Source: CAZTXD01 sp964617995 (GTDB lineage Bacteria > Actinomycetota > Acidimicrobiia > Spongiisociales > ZC4RG35). Taken from it: DNA of 12,841 nucleotides. Within the stretch, counting starts at the first letter, position 1, and each line of letters begins with the position of its first letter. The notes under the pieces were generated by a model. The model was not told the DNA's origin. It saw nothing but the letters and a program-made list of their open reading frames with translations, and did no database searches. Shown here in pieces: positions 5,760-12,786 of the stretch. Position numbers and translations under genes: made by a program. The stretch covers positions 1 through 12,841 of the forward strand of contig CAZTXD010000110.1 of assembly GCA_964617995.1 (NCBI GenBank), given 5' to 3'.

Positions 5760-8700
5760 CTACGGCGATTCTCCCGCCGTATCCGCCCGGGACGACGTGC
5801 CGACCGGGCGATCCCCCTCCGGCTGAGGCCACATCTGCCCCAGGAACTCCACCAGCCCCTCCACCAGTGGCTCGGGGGCTGGGATGAACAGGCTTCCCTC
5901 CGCCGTGCGCAGCACCGCACGCGGTTGGAGTCGCTCCAGCCGGACCTCCTGGGACACCGTGAGATCCACCGGAGACAGCCGGATCTCGTCGCGCAGCTTC
6001 ACGATCTCGGTCATGCCCACCCTGATGGCCTCGACACGGAGACGAGCGATGTCGATCAGCTTGTCGGCCGGGGCCGGTGGGGCACCGAACCGATCCGACC
6101 ACTCGGCGGCGACGTCGTCGACCTGGTCGGCTGACGTCGCCGCGGCCAGCCTGCGATAGGCCTCCAGACGGACTGGTTGGTCGGCGATGTAGTCGCTCGG
6201 CAGGTGAGCGTCGACCGGCAGGTCGATGCGGACCTCGGGCGGTCGCTCCGGTCGGTGCTCGTGTCCTTCCAGTTCCGCCACCGCTTCGGCTACCAGCTCC
6301 GCGTAGAGGTCGAACCCCACCGCCGCCATGTGTCCCGACTGCACCTCTCCCAGGATCGAGCCGGCTCCGCGGATCTCGAGATCCTTGAGGGCGAGGCGGA
6401 AACCCGACCCCAGATCGGTCGCCTCGCCGATGGCTTCGAGACGACGGTGGGCCTCCTCCGACAGGCTGCGGTCGGCGGGATGGAACAGATAGGCGTAGGC
6501 CCGCTGGCTCGACCGCCCTACCCTTCCCCGGAGCTGGTAGAGCTGAGCGAGTCCCAACAGGTCGGCTCTTTCCACGATGAGTGTGTTCACCTGGGGAAGG
6601 TCCAGACCCGATTCGATGATCGTGGTGGCGACGAGGACGTCGTATTCCCCGCTCCAGAAGTCGAGCATCCCCTGCTCCAGCTGGCTCTCCGACATCTGCC
6701 CATGCGCCACGGCATATCGGGCGTCGGGCACGAGCCGACGCAAGCGGGCTACCGCCCGCTCGATCGACTGGACCCGGTTGTGAACGTAGAAGACCTGCCC
6801 GTCCCGCAGCAGCTCCCGGCGGATCGCTGCCGACGCCGCCTGCTCATCGAACGGCCCGACGTAGGTGAGTATGGGGTGGCGGTCCTCAGGAGCGGTGCGG
6901 ATGTGAGAGACGTCCCGGATCCCGGTGAGGGCCATCTCCAGCGTCCTGGGTATGGGCGTTGCGGTCAGGGTCAGGACGTCTACGCCTAGCTTGAGACGCT
7001 TCAAGGCGTCCTTGGCGTTCACGCCGAACCGTTGCTCCTCGTCGATGACCAAGAGCCCGAGGTCGCGGAAGCGGATGTCGTCGGAGAGAAGCCTATGGGT
7101 GCCGATCACCACGTCCACTTCCCCCTCGGCGAGGCCGTCGACGACCCTCCGTTGCTGACTGAGGGTGAGGAACCGGGAGAGAACCTCCACACGCACGGGA
7201 TAGGGCGCGAGGCGTTCGGCGAAGGTCTGATGGTGCTGCTGGGCGAGGAGTGTGGTGGGACACAACACCGCCACCTGCTTTCCCGACTGCACCGCCTTGA
7301 ACGTGGCCCGGATCGCCACCTCGGTCTTGCCGTATCCGACGTCGCCGAATATGAGGCGGTCCATCGCCCCTTCGTTCTCCATGTCGGCCTTGACCTCCCC
7401 GATCGCCGTCAGCTGATCGGGGGTCTCCTCGAAGGGAAAGGTGGCCTCCAGCTCCCGCTGCCAGGGGCTGTCGGGCATATAGGCATGCCCGAGGGCACCC
7501 GCCCGTCTGCGATGCAGCTCCACCACCTGTTGGGCTACCACCGCCACCGCCCTTCGCACCCGGGAGCGTTGCTCCGACCAATCCCTGCCTCCCATGCGGG
7601 AGACACGGGGAGCCTCTCCTCCGGTGTACTTCGTCACGGCGGCGAGCTGGTCCGTCGGCACGTACAGCCGGTCGTCACCCCGATAGGCGATCACCAGGTA
7701 CTCCCGCTCCACGCCCGCCATCGTCCGTGACACCAGCCCCTCGAAGCGCCCGATGCCGTGCTGGTGATGCACCACGAAATCCCCCTCGGCCAGGTCTCCG
7801 TACTCCTGACGGGAAGCAGCCGCCACGCGTCCTCCCCGTCGGTGACTTCGCCGCCGACCCGCCACCTCGCGCTCGCCGAGCACGGCCACACCCACCCCCA
7901 GCGCCACGAACCCGCGGTGTACCCCGAAGGGGAGTATCACCGCCCGATCGGCGCTCCGCGACGACACCTCCAGGGCCAGGCCGTGCTCCTCCAGAACCTG
8001 CGAGACCCGCCCGGCCGCCGCCTCCCCGTCCATCGCCACCACGACCGAAAAACCCCGGGAGATGAGCCGGTTGATGCCGCCGGCAACAGAGGCCGGGTCG
8101 CCCGCCACCGCCTCGAATCCGCCCACCTCCAGCACGCTGTCACCGGGAACGGCTGGTGCCGGAGGCATCTCGAGTAACTGACCGCTGGTGTCCAGCTCAC
8201 CGAACAGGGGCGGATGATCCCCTGCCTCGGGGGCGAGCTCACCCCAGGTGGGCGCCAGGGCCGCCGCCAGCTCCTGTTCCTCCTTGATCAGCTCCCTCGC
8301 CCGGTCACGCCCCCGGGCCGGATCGACGAGGACGGTTCCCCTCCCCGGGGCTTCGTCGAGAAGGGTCCTGGGAGCCACCAGCCATGGAAGCCAGGACTCC
8401 ATCCCCGAGAAGATCTGCCCGTTGGCGATCCGTTCGAAAGTGCCCCCCGCCCAGGGAGCCTCGACGACCAGCTCGGCGGCACGAGCGGCGATCTCGCCCT
8501 CCGGCCGCATTTCACGGGCCGGGTAGACCTCGAGAACGTCCACTGGCTGCTCCGAACGCTGCGAGGCGACCGTGAAGATGCGTAGCTCCTCGATCTCGTC
8601 GCCCCACAGGTCGATTCGGACCGGGACATCTTTCTGGGCGGGGAAGACGTCGACGATGCCGCCGCGGACTGAAAACTCGCCCCTGCTCTCGACACGGTCG

Positions 8701-9188
8701 GTGCGGTGATAGCCGAACGACGACAGCCCCCGGGTGAGCTCGGTGATGTCGATCTCCTCCCCGGGGACCAGCACGAGCGGCTCGAACGAGGACGGGCTCA
8801 GCCGCTGCACCGCCGCCCGGACCGAGGCCACGACCACGGTCCCGGACCCATCGGCAGCGAGACGGTGGCGGGCCCGTGCCCGCATGGCCATGGTCTGGGC
8901 GTTGGGTGACACGTGCTCGAATGGGAGAGTCTCCCAGGCAGGCATGAGGAGCACCGACTCGATGAACAGCTCCAGGTCGTCCACCAGCTCCTCGGCATCC
9001 CTCTCGCCGGGGGTGATGACCAGCAGGGGTGTGTCGACCCGAGAAGCGAGGCCGGCGACGGCGAAGGCGCGGCCACCGGCTCCCACCGCCCAGCGACCGG
9101 GAATGGAGGGGAGATCGGCCGAGCCGAGGCGCTCGAGGAGGGGGGCCAGTGGGCTCACCTGGCGATGGTAGGTGGCCGGCGATGTCAC
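5760..9188 (-). CDS. mfd: Transcription-repair coupling factor Mfd
   Basis: A DNA translocase of 1142 residues, normal for the family. It displaces RNA polymerase stalled at lesions and recruits UvrA for nucleotide excision repair. Domains in order: a degenerate UvrB-like N-terminal module (about 1-350), an RNA-polymerase-interacting CarD/Tudor domain beginning near 466 (EGDFVVHHQHGIGRFEG), superfamily 2 helicase motor with Walker A GDVGYGKT (about 614-621), DEEQ (about 714), TATPIPRT, TTIIESGLDLP and QLRGRVGR (about 882), and a C-terminal TRCF domain. The GTG start at 9188 has no clear ribosome binding site. GTG 9158, ten codons later, lies six bases after TACCAT and could be a leaderless start giving 1132 residues. 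Codon 338 (8177-8175) is a TTA, one of two found in the window. The gene follows the SDR gene by 28 bases. Confidence 0.98.
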   Translation of the reverse strand: MTSPATYHRQVSPLAPLLERLGSADLPSIPGRWAVGAGGRAFAVAGLASRVDTPLLVITPGERDAEELVDDLELFIESVLLMPAWETLPFEHVSPNAQTMAMRARARHRLAADGSGTVVVASVRAAVQRLSPSSFEPLVLVPGEEIDITELTRGLSSFGYHRTDRVESRGEFSVRGGIVDVFPAQKDVPVRIDLWGDEIEELRIFTVASQRSEQPVDVLEVYPAREMRPEGEIAARAAELVVEAPWAGGTFERIANGQIFSGMESWLPWLVAPRTLLDEAPGRGTVLVDPARGRDRARELIKEEQELAAALAPTWGELAPEAGDHPPLFGELDTSGQLLEMPPAPAVPGDSVLEVGGFEAVAGDPASVAGGINRLISRGFSVVVAMDGEAAAGRVSQVLEEHGLALEVSSRSADRAVILPFGVHRGFVALGVGVAVLGEREVAGRRRSHRRGGRVAAASRQEYGDLAEGDFVVHHQHGIGRFEGLVSRTMAGVEREYLVIAYRGDDRLYVPTDQLAAVTKYTGGEAPRVSRMGGRDWSEQRSRVRRAVAVVAQQVVELHRRRAGALGHAYMPDSPWQRELEATFPFEETPDQLTAIGEVKADMENEGAMDRLIFGDVGYGKTEVAIRATFKAVQSGKQVAVLCPTTLLAQQHHQTFAERLAPYPVRVEVLSRFLTLSQQRRVVDGLAEGEVDVVIGTHRLLSDDIRFRDLGLLVIDEEQRFGVNAKDALKRLKLGVDVLTLTATPIPRTLEMALTGIRDVSHIRTAPEDRHPILTYVGPFDEQAASAAIRRELLRDGQVFYVHNRVQSIERAVARLRRLVPDARYAVAHGQMSESQLEQGMLDFWSGEYDVLVATTIIESGLDLPQVNTLIVERADLLGLAQLYQLRGRVGRSSQRAYAYLFHPADRSLSEEAHRRLEAIGEATDLGSGFRLALKDLEIRGAGSILGEVQSGHMAAVGFDLYAELVAEAVAELEGHEHRPERPPEVRIDLPVDAHLPSDYIADQPVRLEAYRRLAAATSADQVDDVAAEWSDRFGAPPAPADKLIDIARLRVEAIRVGMTEIVKLRDEIRLSPVDLTVSQEVRLERLQPRAVLRTAEGSLFIPAPEPLVEGLVEFLGQMWPQPEGDRPVGTSSRADTAGESP
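9165..9170 (-). promoter_or_regulatory. Candidate leaderless -10 element for mfd
   Basis: The minus strand reads TACCAT, six bases before GTG 9158, which is in frame with mfd. This spacing would put the transcription start on or next to the start codon, as in leaderless actinobacterial transcripts. It lies inside the reading frame opened by GTG 9188, so only one of the two start models can use it. No -35 box was recognised. Confidence 0.25.
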
Positions 9189-9216
9189 CGGTTCACAGCA
9201 GGCTCGACCGGGCTGA

Positions 9217-10185
9217 TCAGACCAGCCCCTCGGCCCGGAACCATTCCACCATCCGGCGCACGGTCACATCTGCCGGCGTGTACTCGAGGCCCAGGTCCCG
9301 GGTGGCCTTCGATCCGTCGTGTCGGTGACCGTGGGCGATGACCCGGACCATCTCCGGGCAGAAGGCGGGGCGGCGGCGGGCGATACGGGCCGCGGTCGCT
9401 ACCACCGCCGATCCGGCTCGCGCCACGCTCAGAGGCAGCATCCTCACGTCCACGGGACGCCCCAGGGCGTCGGCTGCCATCTCCACGGCTTCCGAGACGG
9501 TGGTCATGAACCCGCTGAGCAGGTATCTCTCCCCCGGACGGCCGTTCCGGGCTGCCAGCAGGTGACCGCGGGCGCAGTCGTCGATGTCCACCAGGGTCAC
9601 GTAGGACTCCACCAGGAATCCGAGCGAGCCTTTCAGGACCTGGAGGATCAGCCGGCCGGTGCCCGTGGCACGCCCCGGACCCTGCACCGAACTTGGGTTC
9701 ACTGCTACCACCTCCACGCCGCTCTTCTCGGCGAAGGCCGCCAGCTCGGCGTGATGCTTGGACTTCTCGTAGTGGGAGAGATAGCGGCCCCGATGGGGGG
9801 TGTCCTCGGTGGCGACGACGCCCTTGGGCTCGCCGATGGTGGCAGCCGAGGAGGTGAGCACCATTCGCCTCACCCCGGCAACGGCCGACGCTCGGAGGAC
9901 GGTTCGAGTGCCCTCGACGTTCACCCGGTACATCAGCCGGGGGTCACGTGAGCACATCTCGTTGATCCCGGCGACGTGGTAGACCACCTCAGATCCGGAG
10001 AAGGCGACCGACATGGCGGCATGGTCGGTCACCTCCCCACGGCTCGGCACGGCCCCCAGACGCGTCACGGCCTCGGCGGCGGCGTCCGACCGGGCCACCG
10101 CCCGCACATCCTCTCCGGCTTCCACCAGATGGCGGATGACGGCACCACCGACCACGCCCGACCCCCCGGTGACCGCCACCGTCAC
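9217..10185 (-). CDS. Extended SDR, NAD(P)-dependent epimerase/reductase (HpnA/DFR-like)
   Basis: A 322-residue extended short-chain dehydrogenase/reductase. The nucleotide-binding loop TGGSGVVG is at 6-13 and the following strand ends in AVARSD; R32 may favour NADP. The catalytic set is S112/S113 in LTSSAA and Y139-x3-K143 in HYEKSK. LVDIDDCARGHLLAARNGRPGERYLLSG (split here only by eye) recalls hopanoid-associated sugar epimerase HpnA and dihydroflavonol-4-reductase relatives, so the substrate could be a nucleotide sugar or a sterol/ketone-type compound. It starts at GTG 10185, ten bases after the pgsA stop codon's last base, with GAGG upstream, so it is probably co-transcribed with pgsA. 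That linkage hints at a lipid or envelope role, but no hopanoid gene is present in the window and the substrate remains unknown. Confidence 0.88.
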   Translation of the reverse strand: MTVAVTGGSGVVGGAVIRHLVEAGEDVRAVARSDAAAEAVTRLGAVPSRGEVTDHAAMSVAFSGSEVVYHVAGINEMCSRDPRLMYRVNVEGTRTVLRASAVAGVRRMVLTSSAATIGEPKGVVATEDTPHRGRYLSHYEKSKHHAELAAFAEKSGVEVVAVNPSSVQGPGRATGTGRLILQVLKGSLGFLVESYVTLVDIDDCARGHLLAARNGRPGERYLLSGFMTTVSEAVEMAADALGRPVDVRMLPLSVARAGSAVVATAARIARRRPAFCPEMVRVIAHGHRHDGSKATRDLGLEYTPADVTVRRMVEWFRAEGLV

Positions 10186-10195
10186 GAGCCAGGCC

Positions 10196-10771
10196 TCATG
10201 CCGGCTGCGGCTTCCTCACGACATGCCAGAAAGCCGTGAGGTATCCCCAGAACGAGGCGACCGTTATCACGACCGCGACCAGCATCGCCCACTGGTCGAG
10301 ATACCAAGGTCCCCAACGATCAGGCAGCCGAAGGAAGGCCAGGAAGATCGCCCCGAACTGGGATCCGGCCTTGATCTTTCCCCAGGTCGATGGCCGGATC
10401 AGACCGCCGCTGGACGCAACCACCCCGCGCAGCGCCATGACCGCGAACTCACGGAAGATGATGATGAATGCCGCCCAGATCGAGACGCGGTCTATCGACA
10501 CCAGGGCGAGGAGGGATCCGGTCACCAGCACCTTGTCGGCAGTCGTGTCGAGGAATGCTCCCAGCACCGACTCCTGCTGCCATCGCCGCGCCAGATAGCC
10601 GTCGAGGAAGTCTGTGAGCGCCGCCACGGCGAACACGGCGGCGGCCCACGCCAGGTTGTGCGCCACGGCGTCATCGGCGCGGGTGAGGGCCATCACCACA
10701 GGCACGACCAGGACTCGTGCGAGAGCCAGATAGTCCGGTACAGAGATGGGTGCCTCCTCGGCCTGGGGCAA
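10196..10771 (-). CDS. pgsA: CDP-diacylglycerol-glycerol-3-phosphate 3-phosphatidyltransferase
   Basis: An integral membrane CDP-alcohol phosphatidyltransferase, 191 residues in this model, which makes phosphatidylglycerophosphate, the precursor of phosphatidylglycerol and cardiolipin. The full family signature is present: D54-x2-D57-G58-x2-A61-R62-x8-G71-x3-D75-x3-D79. Several hydrophobic helices follow, including about 16-30, 42-53, 97-112, 137-148 and 160-180. It could be another CDP-alcohol transferase, but the sequence around the signature and GKIKAGSQF fit PgsA. The longest start is TTG 10771, which has no ribosome binding site. A strong GAGGAGG (10759-10753) lies inside the frame, five bases before ATC 10747, where the family's usual N-terminus (VPDYLALARV) begins, so the true protein may start there with 183 residues. 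It lies between pth and the SDR gene. Confidence 0.93.
   Translation of the reverse strand: MPQAEEAPISVPDYLALARVLVVPVVMALTRADDAVAHNLAWAAAVFAVAALTDFLDGYLARRWQQESVLGAFLDTTADKVLVTGSLLALVSIDRVSIWAAFIIIFREFAVMALRGVVASSGGLIRPSTWGKIKAGSQFGAIFLAFLRLPDRWGPWYLDQWAMLVAVVITVASFWGYLTAFWHVVRKPQPA
10753..10759 (-). promoter_or_regulatory. Strong ribosome binding site inside the annotated 5' end of pgsA
   Basis: GAGGAGG on the minus strand is a near-perfect anti-16S match. The five bases CACCC separate it from ATC 10747, and there is no ATG, GTG or TTG at the right distance in the pgsA frame. In the longer model these bases encode two glutamates and part of an alanine codon, so the match could be fortuitous; with the TATGAT upstream it argues for initiation at ATC. 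Confidence 0.4.
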
Positions 10772-10779
10772 CGGGCCGG

Positions 10780-10785
10780 ATCATA
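10780..10785 (-). promoter_or_regulatory. Candidate -10 element for pgsA
   Basis: TATGAT on the minus strand matches the TATAAT consensus at five of six positions and lies in the 41-base gap between pth and pgsA. Initiation six or seven bases downstream (about 10773) would leave only two bases before TTG 10771, but about 26 bases before ATC 10747, with GAGGAGG in between. The -35 region is not recognisable. Confidence 0.4.
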
Positions 10786-10812
10786 CCGGTCCACCCCCGA
10801 CTCCGGCACCGG

Positions 10813-11388
10813 TCACCCCGACGTTCGCTCACCTGCCCGTCGTGTGGCGGCCTCGACATCGGTGACCCAATCGGTGACGACGGCAGCGGCGTCGACGACC
10901 ATCAGGTCGACCTCATTGCGCTCGGCCTTGGTGAATCGGCGCAGCACGAACTCCGCCGGGTCCATCTGCCCTGGTGGCCTGCCCACCCCGAATTTGAGGC
11001 GGGAGAACTCCCGATGGCCGAGGGCTTTCTCGATCGAGCGGAGACCGTTGTGCCCGCCGGTGCCTCCCCCCGCTTGCAGCCGCAGCCGGCCGAAGGGCAG
11101 ATCGATGTCGTCGTGTATCACGAGCAGGTCTTCGGCGAGGATGTCGAAGTAGCTCAAGAGAGCCTGCACCGCTGCTCCCGACTCGTTCATGAAGGTGAGG
11201 GGAGCAGCCACGAGGACCCGCCGGCCGTCGATGGTGACATCTGCCGTCTGACATCTGGTACGGGACGGCCCCCGACGCAGTCGGATGTCGTGGTCGCTCG
11301 CCAGTGCCTCGACCACCTCCCATCCGATGTTGTGGCGAGTGAGGTCGTATTCGGGCCCGGGGTTGCGGAGCCCGACAACCGCCTTCAC
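10813..11388 (-). CDS. pth: Peptidyl-tRNA hydrolase
   Basis: Cleaves the ester bond of peptidyl-tRNAs that fall off the ribosome, recycling tRNA; cytoplasmic and generally essential. The 191 residues are the usual length. Residues known from E. coli Pth are all present: N9 in GLRNPG, catalytic H19 in TRHNIG, N68 in LTFMNES, D93 in HDDIDLP and N114 in GGHNGLRS. The start is GTG 11388, because MKAVVGLRNPG is the standard beginning and the GTG overlaps the rplY stop as GTGA, so translation is coupled to bL25. The rplY-pth pair is conserved in Actinomycetota (M. tuberculosis Rv1015c-Rv1014c). No anomalies. Confidence 0.98.
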   Translation of the reverse strand: MKAVVGLRNPGPEYDLTRHNIGWEVVEALASDHDIRLRRGPSRTRCQTADVTIDGRRVLVAAPLTFMNESGAAVQALLSYFDILAEDLLVIHDDIDLPFGRLRLQAGGGTGGHNGLRSIEKALGHREFSRLKFGVGRPPGQMDPAEFVLRRFTKAERNEVDLMVVDAAAVVTDWVTDVEAATRRAGERTSG

Positions 11389-12071
11389 TCGGTAGCGTCG
11401 CTCTCTTCGGCTGCTTCCTCGCCCTCGGCAGCCTCCTCTTCGGGCTCTTCGCCTTCGGCTGCCTCCTCCAGCTCCTCGCCCTCGACGAGCTCGGGCTCGG
11501 GCTCCTCGATCTCGGCGGCGGGCACCGTCACGCTCATCACCACGCTGTCGGGGTCCTCCAGGTAGGTGACCCCTTCCATCACGGGCAGGTCGACAACGCG
11601 GAGCGAGTCGCCCACGTCCACGCCGGACACATCCAGCTCGATATGGCCGGGGATCTGGGTGACGACCGCCTCGATGTGGACGGATGTGCGGCGGGGGCTG
11701 AAGACACCGCCCTCCAGCACCCCGATGGGCTCTCCCTCGAAATGGATGGGAACGTCGGCGGTGACCGTCTCCGTCAATGAGACCTTGACGAAATCCACGT
11801 GCCTGTACTCGCGACGGTAAGGATGTCGCTCTACTGCCCGGGCGAGCGTGAGGATCTCCTCGCCTCCTTCTACCTGGAGGGTGATGAGGGCGTTCAAGCC
11901 CGCCTCGGTGTGCAGCACGCCAAAGAGCTCGCGCTCGTCGACGGCGATGTTGATCGGGTCGATGTCGCGACCGTAGACCACCGCCGGGACCTGGCCTTCA
12001 CGGCGCAGGCGTCGGGAGTGGCGGGAGCCGGGCGTCCTGCCCCTGTGGGCGCGCAGGCTCATTTGTTCCAT
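11385..12071 (-). CDS. rplY: 50S ribosomal protein bL25, Ctc/TL5 form
   Basis: Binds 5S rRNA in the large subunit's central protuberance. This is the long, general-stress Ctc form of 228 residues: an L25 5S-binding domain (about 4-92, with SRRLRREGQVPAVVYG at 19-34), a TL5-type beta domain (about 95-185) and a strongly acidic tail (187-228). The start is ATG 12071, with AAGGAG seven bases upstream; a second ATG at 12062 is three codons in and less well placed. It is followed by pth with a GTGA overlap. The acidic tail of Glu, Ala and Gly is longer than the folded domains need and contains a short repeat. Ctc proteins of other actinobacteria also carry acidic tails, but the length is variable. 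Confidence 0.97.
   Translation of the reverse strand: MEQMSLRAHRGRTPGSRHSRRLRREGQVPAVVYGRDIDPINIAVDERELFGVLHTEAGLNALITLQVEGGEEILTLARAVERHPYRREYRHVDFVKVSLTETVTADVPIHFEGEPIGVLEGGVFSPRRTSVHIEAVVTQIPGHIELDVSGVDVGDSLRVVDLPVMEGVTYLEDPDSVVMSVTVPAAEIEEPEPELVEGEELEEAAEGEEPEEEAAEGEEAAEESDATE
11415..11468 (-). repeat. Short tandem repeat in the acidic tail of bL25
   Basis: Residues 202-209 and 212-219 of bL25 are both EEAAEGEE, a ten-residue period with different synonymous codons (for example GCA GCC GAA and GCT GCC GAG), so the DNA copies are not identical. Protein-level similarity with differing codons means either an old duplication or selection for acidic composition rather than recent slippage. 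Confidence 0.6.
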
Positions 12072-12107
12072 GCGAAAGCTCCTTGCGGGGCGAGGTGGTG
12101 ACCCTTG

Positions 12108-12137
12108 ATTATGGCCGCTCCGCTAACTGTTCGCCAA
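12108..12137 (-). promoter_or_regulatory. Candidate promoter for rplY-pth
   Basis: On the minus strand TTGGCG (12137-12132) and CATAAT (12113-12108) are separated by 18 bases. CATAAT matches five of six bases of the -10 consensus; TTGGCG keeps the key TTG of the -35. Both lie in the last codons of the hydrolase gene and across its TAA stop. Initiation near 12101 would give a leader of about 30 bases that contains the AAGGAG site of rplY. Confidence 0.45.
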
Positions 12138-12774
12138 GCCCGGGAAGGCCCCGGAGCCATCCCGTGGTCAGGTCGGCGAGGTGATCGAGCATCTCTTCGG
12201 AAGAGGTTCCCTTCCGCCGGAACGAATGATCGGCGTCCTCGATCCGGATCAACGTCGCCGTCGGCAGCGGTGCCAGATGGGTCTCGACGAGGTCGGGCCT
12301 GGCCAGAGCGTCGTTGGTTCCCGTGAGGAAGAGCATGGGCACGGTGACATCTCCCAGATGCTCCACCCTGAGGCTTTCCGGCTTCCCGGCCGGATGCAGC
12401 GGATACCCGTAGACGACGACGGCGGCGCACGGCTCACCTGCGGCGGCCAGCATCGTCGCCATCCTGCCTCCCATCGAGCGCCCGGCGAGCACCGTCGGAC
12501 CATCGGTCACGCTCCGCAAATGTGCCGCCGCCACCCGATGCACCTCGAGCAGGCGCGGGGCACGGTCGGGAGATCGTCGCCCCGCCGCCCGGTAGGCGTA
12601 CTCGAAGGTCATCACGGTCATGCCGCGACCGGCCAGCCGGGTCCGCAGGCCCACCATGGCAGGGTGTTCGTGGCCGGTTCCGGCGCCGGTTGCCAGGAGG
12701 ATGCCGGGGCTGCCCTCGCCTTCCAGGATGGCCGGGACCTCGCCGGCGGGCGTTGAGAGTCGAAGATTCGTCAT
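12109..12774 (-). CDS. Small alpha/beta hydrolase of the KANL3/Tex30 type
   Basis: A 221-residue single-domain alpha/beta hydrolase, cytoplasmic, with the complete catalytic triad visible: nucleophile S100 in GRSMGG (98-103), D155 in TGTNDAL and H183 in ADHSF. ATGAGTGHEHPAM (28-40) supplies the oxyanion-hole loop typical of the KANL3/Tex30 and dienelactone-hydrolase-like groups. The substrate is unknown; most relatives are esterases or have no assigned reaction. The start is ATG 12774. No ribosome binding site precedes it, but TACCGT ends six bases upstream, which fits a leaderless message. Codon 217 is TTA (12126-12124), a rare codon here, and the stop is TAA. The gene is followed by rplY after 37 bases; functional linkage is not evident. 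Confidence 0.9.
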   Translation of the reverse strand: MTNLRLSTPAGEVPAILEGEGSPGILLATGAGTGHEHPAMVGLRTRLAGRGMTVMTFEYAYRAAGRRSPDRAPRLLEVHRVAAAHLRSVTDGPTVLAGRSMGGRMATMLAAAGEPCAAVVVYGYPLHPAGKPESLRVEHLGDVTVPMLFLTGTNDALARPDLVETHLAPLPTATLIRIEDADHSFRRKGTSSEEMLDHLADLTTGWLRGLPGLGEQLAERP

Positions 12775-12780
12775 CCGTAC

Positions 12781-12786
12781 ACGGTA
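12781..12786 (-). promoter_or_regulatory. Candidate leaderless -10 element for the hydrolase gene
   Basis: TACCGT (in the context CTAATACCGTGTACGG before ATG) ends six bases before the start codon, so transcription would begin at or next to ATG 12774. The start has no Shine-Dalgarno sequence, which supports the leaderless model. A weak TCAGAC lies at the -35 distance. The remaining bases to the window end (12787-12841) show no gene. Confidence 0.35.

Noticed and set aside
5174..5920. Minus-strand 248-codon frame over the lipoprotein and the mfd 3' end
   Set aside because: It is arginine-rich shadow sequence in a frame different from both real genes; the lipobox and parvulin motifs lie in the other frame.
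7093..7581. Alternative minus-strand 162-codon frame inside mfd
   Set aside because: It covers the helicase motor region, where the mfd frame shows the Walker A motif and other helicase motifs without interruption.
10013..11152. Plus-strand open frame of 379 codons across the SDR, pgsA and pth
   Set aside because: It spans three well-supported minus-strand genes and intergenic DNA, is rich in Arg, Ser and Pro, and has no family motif.
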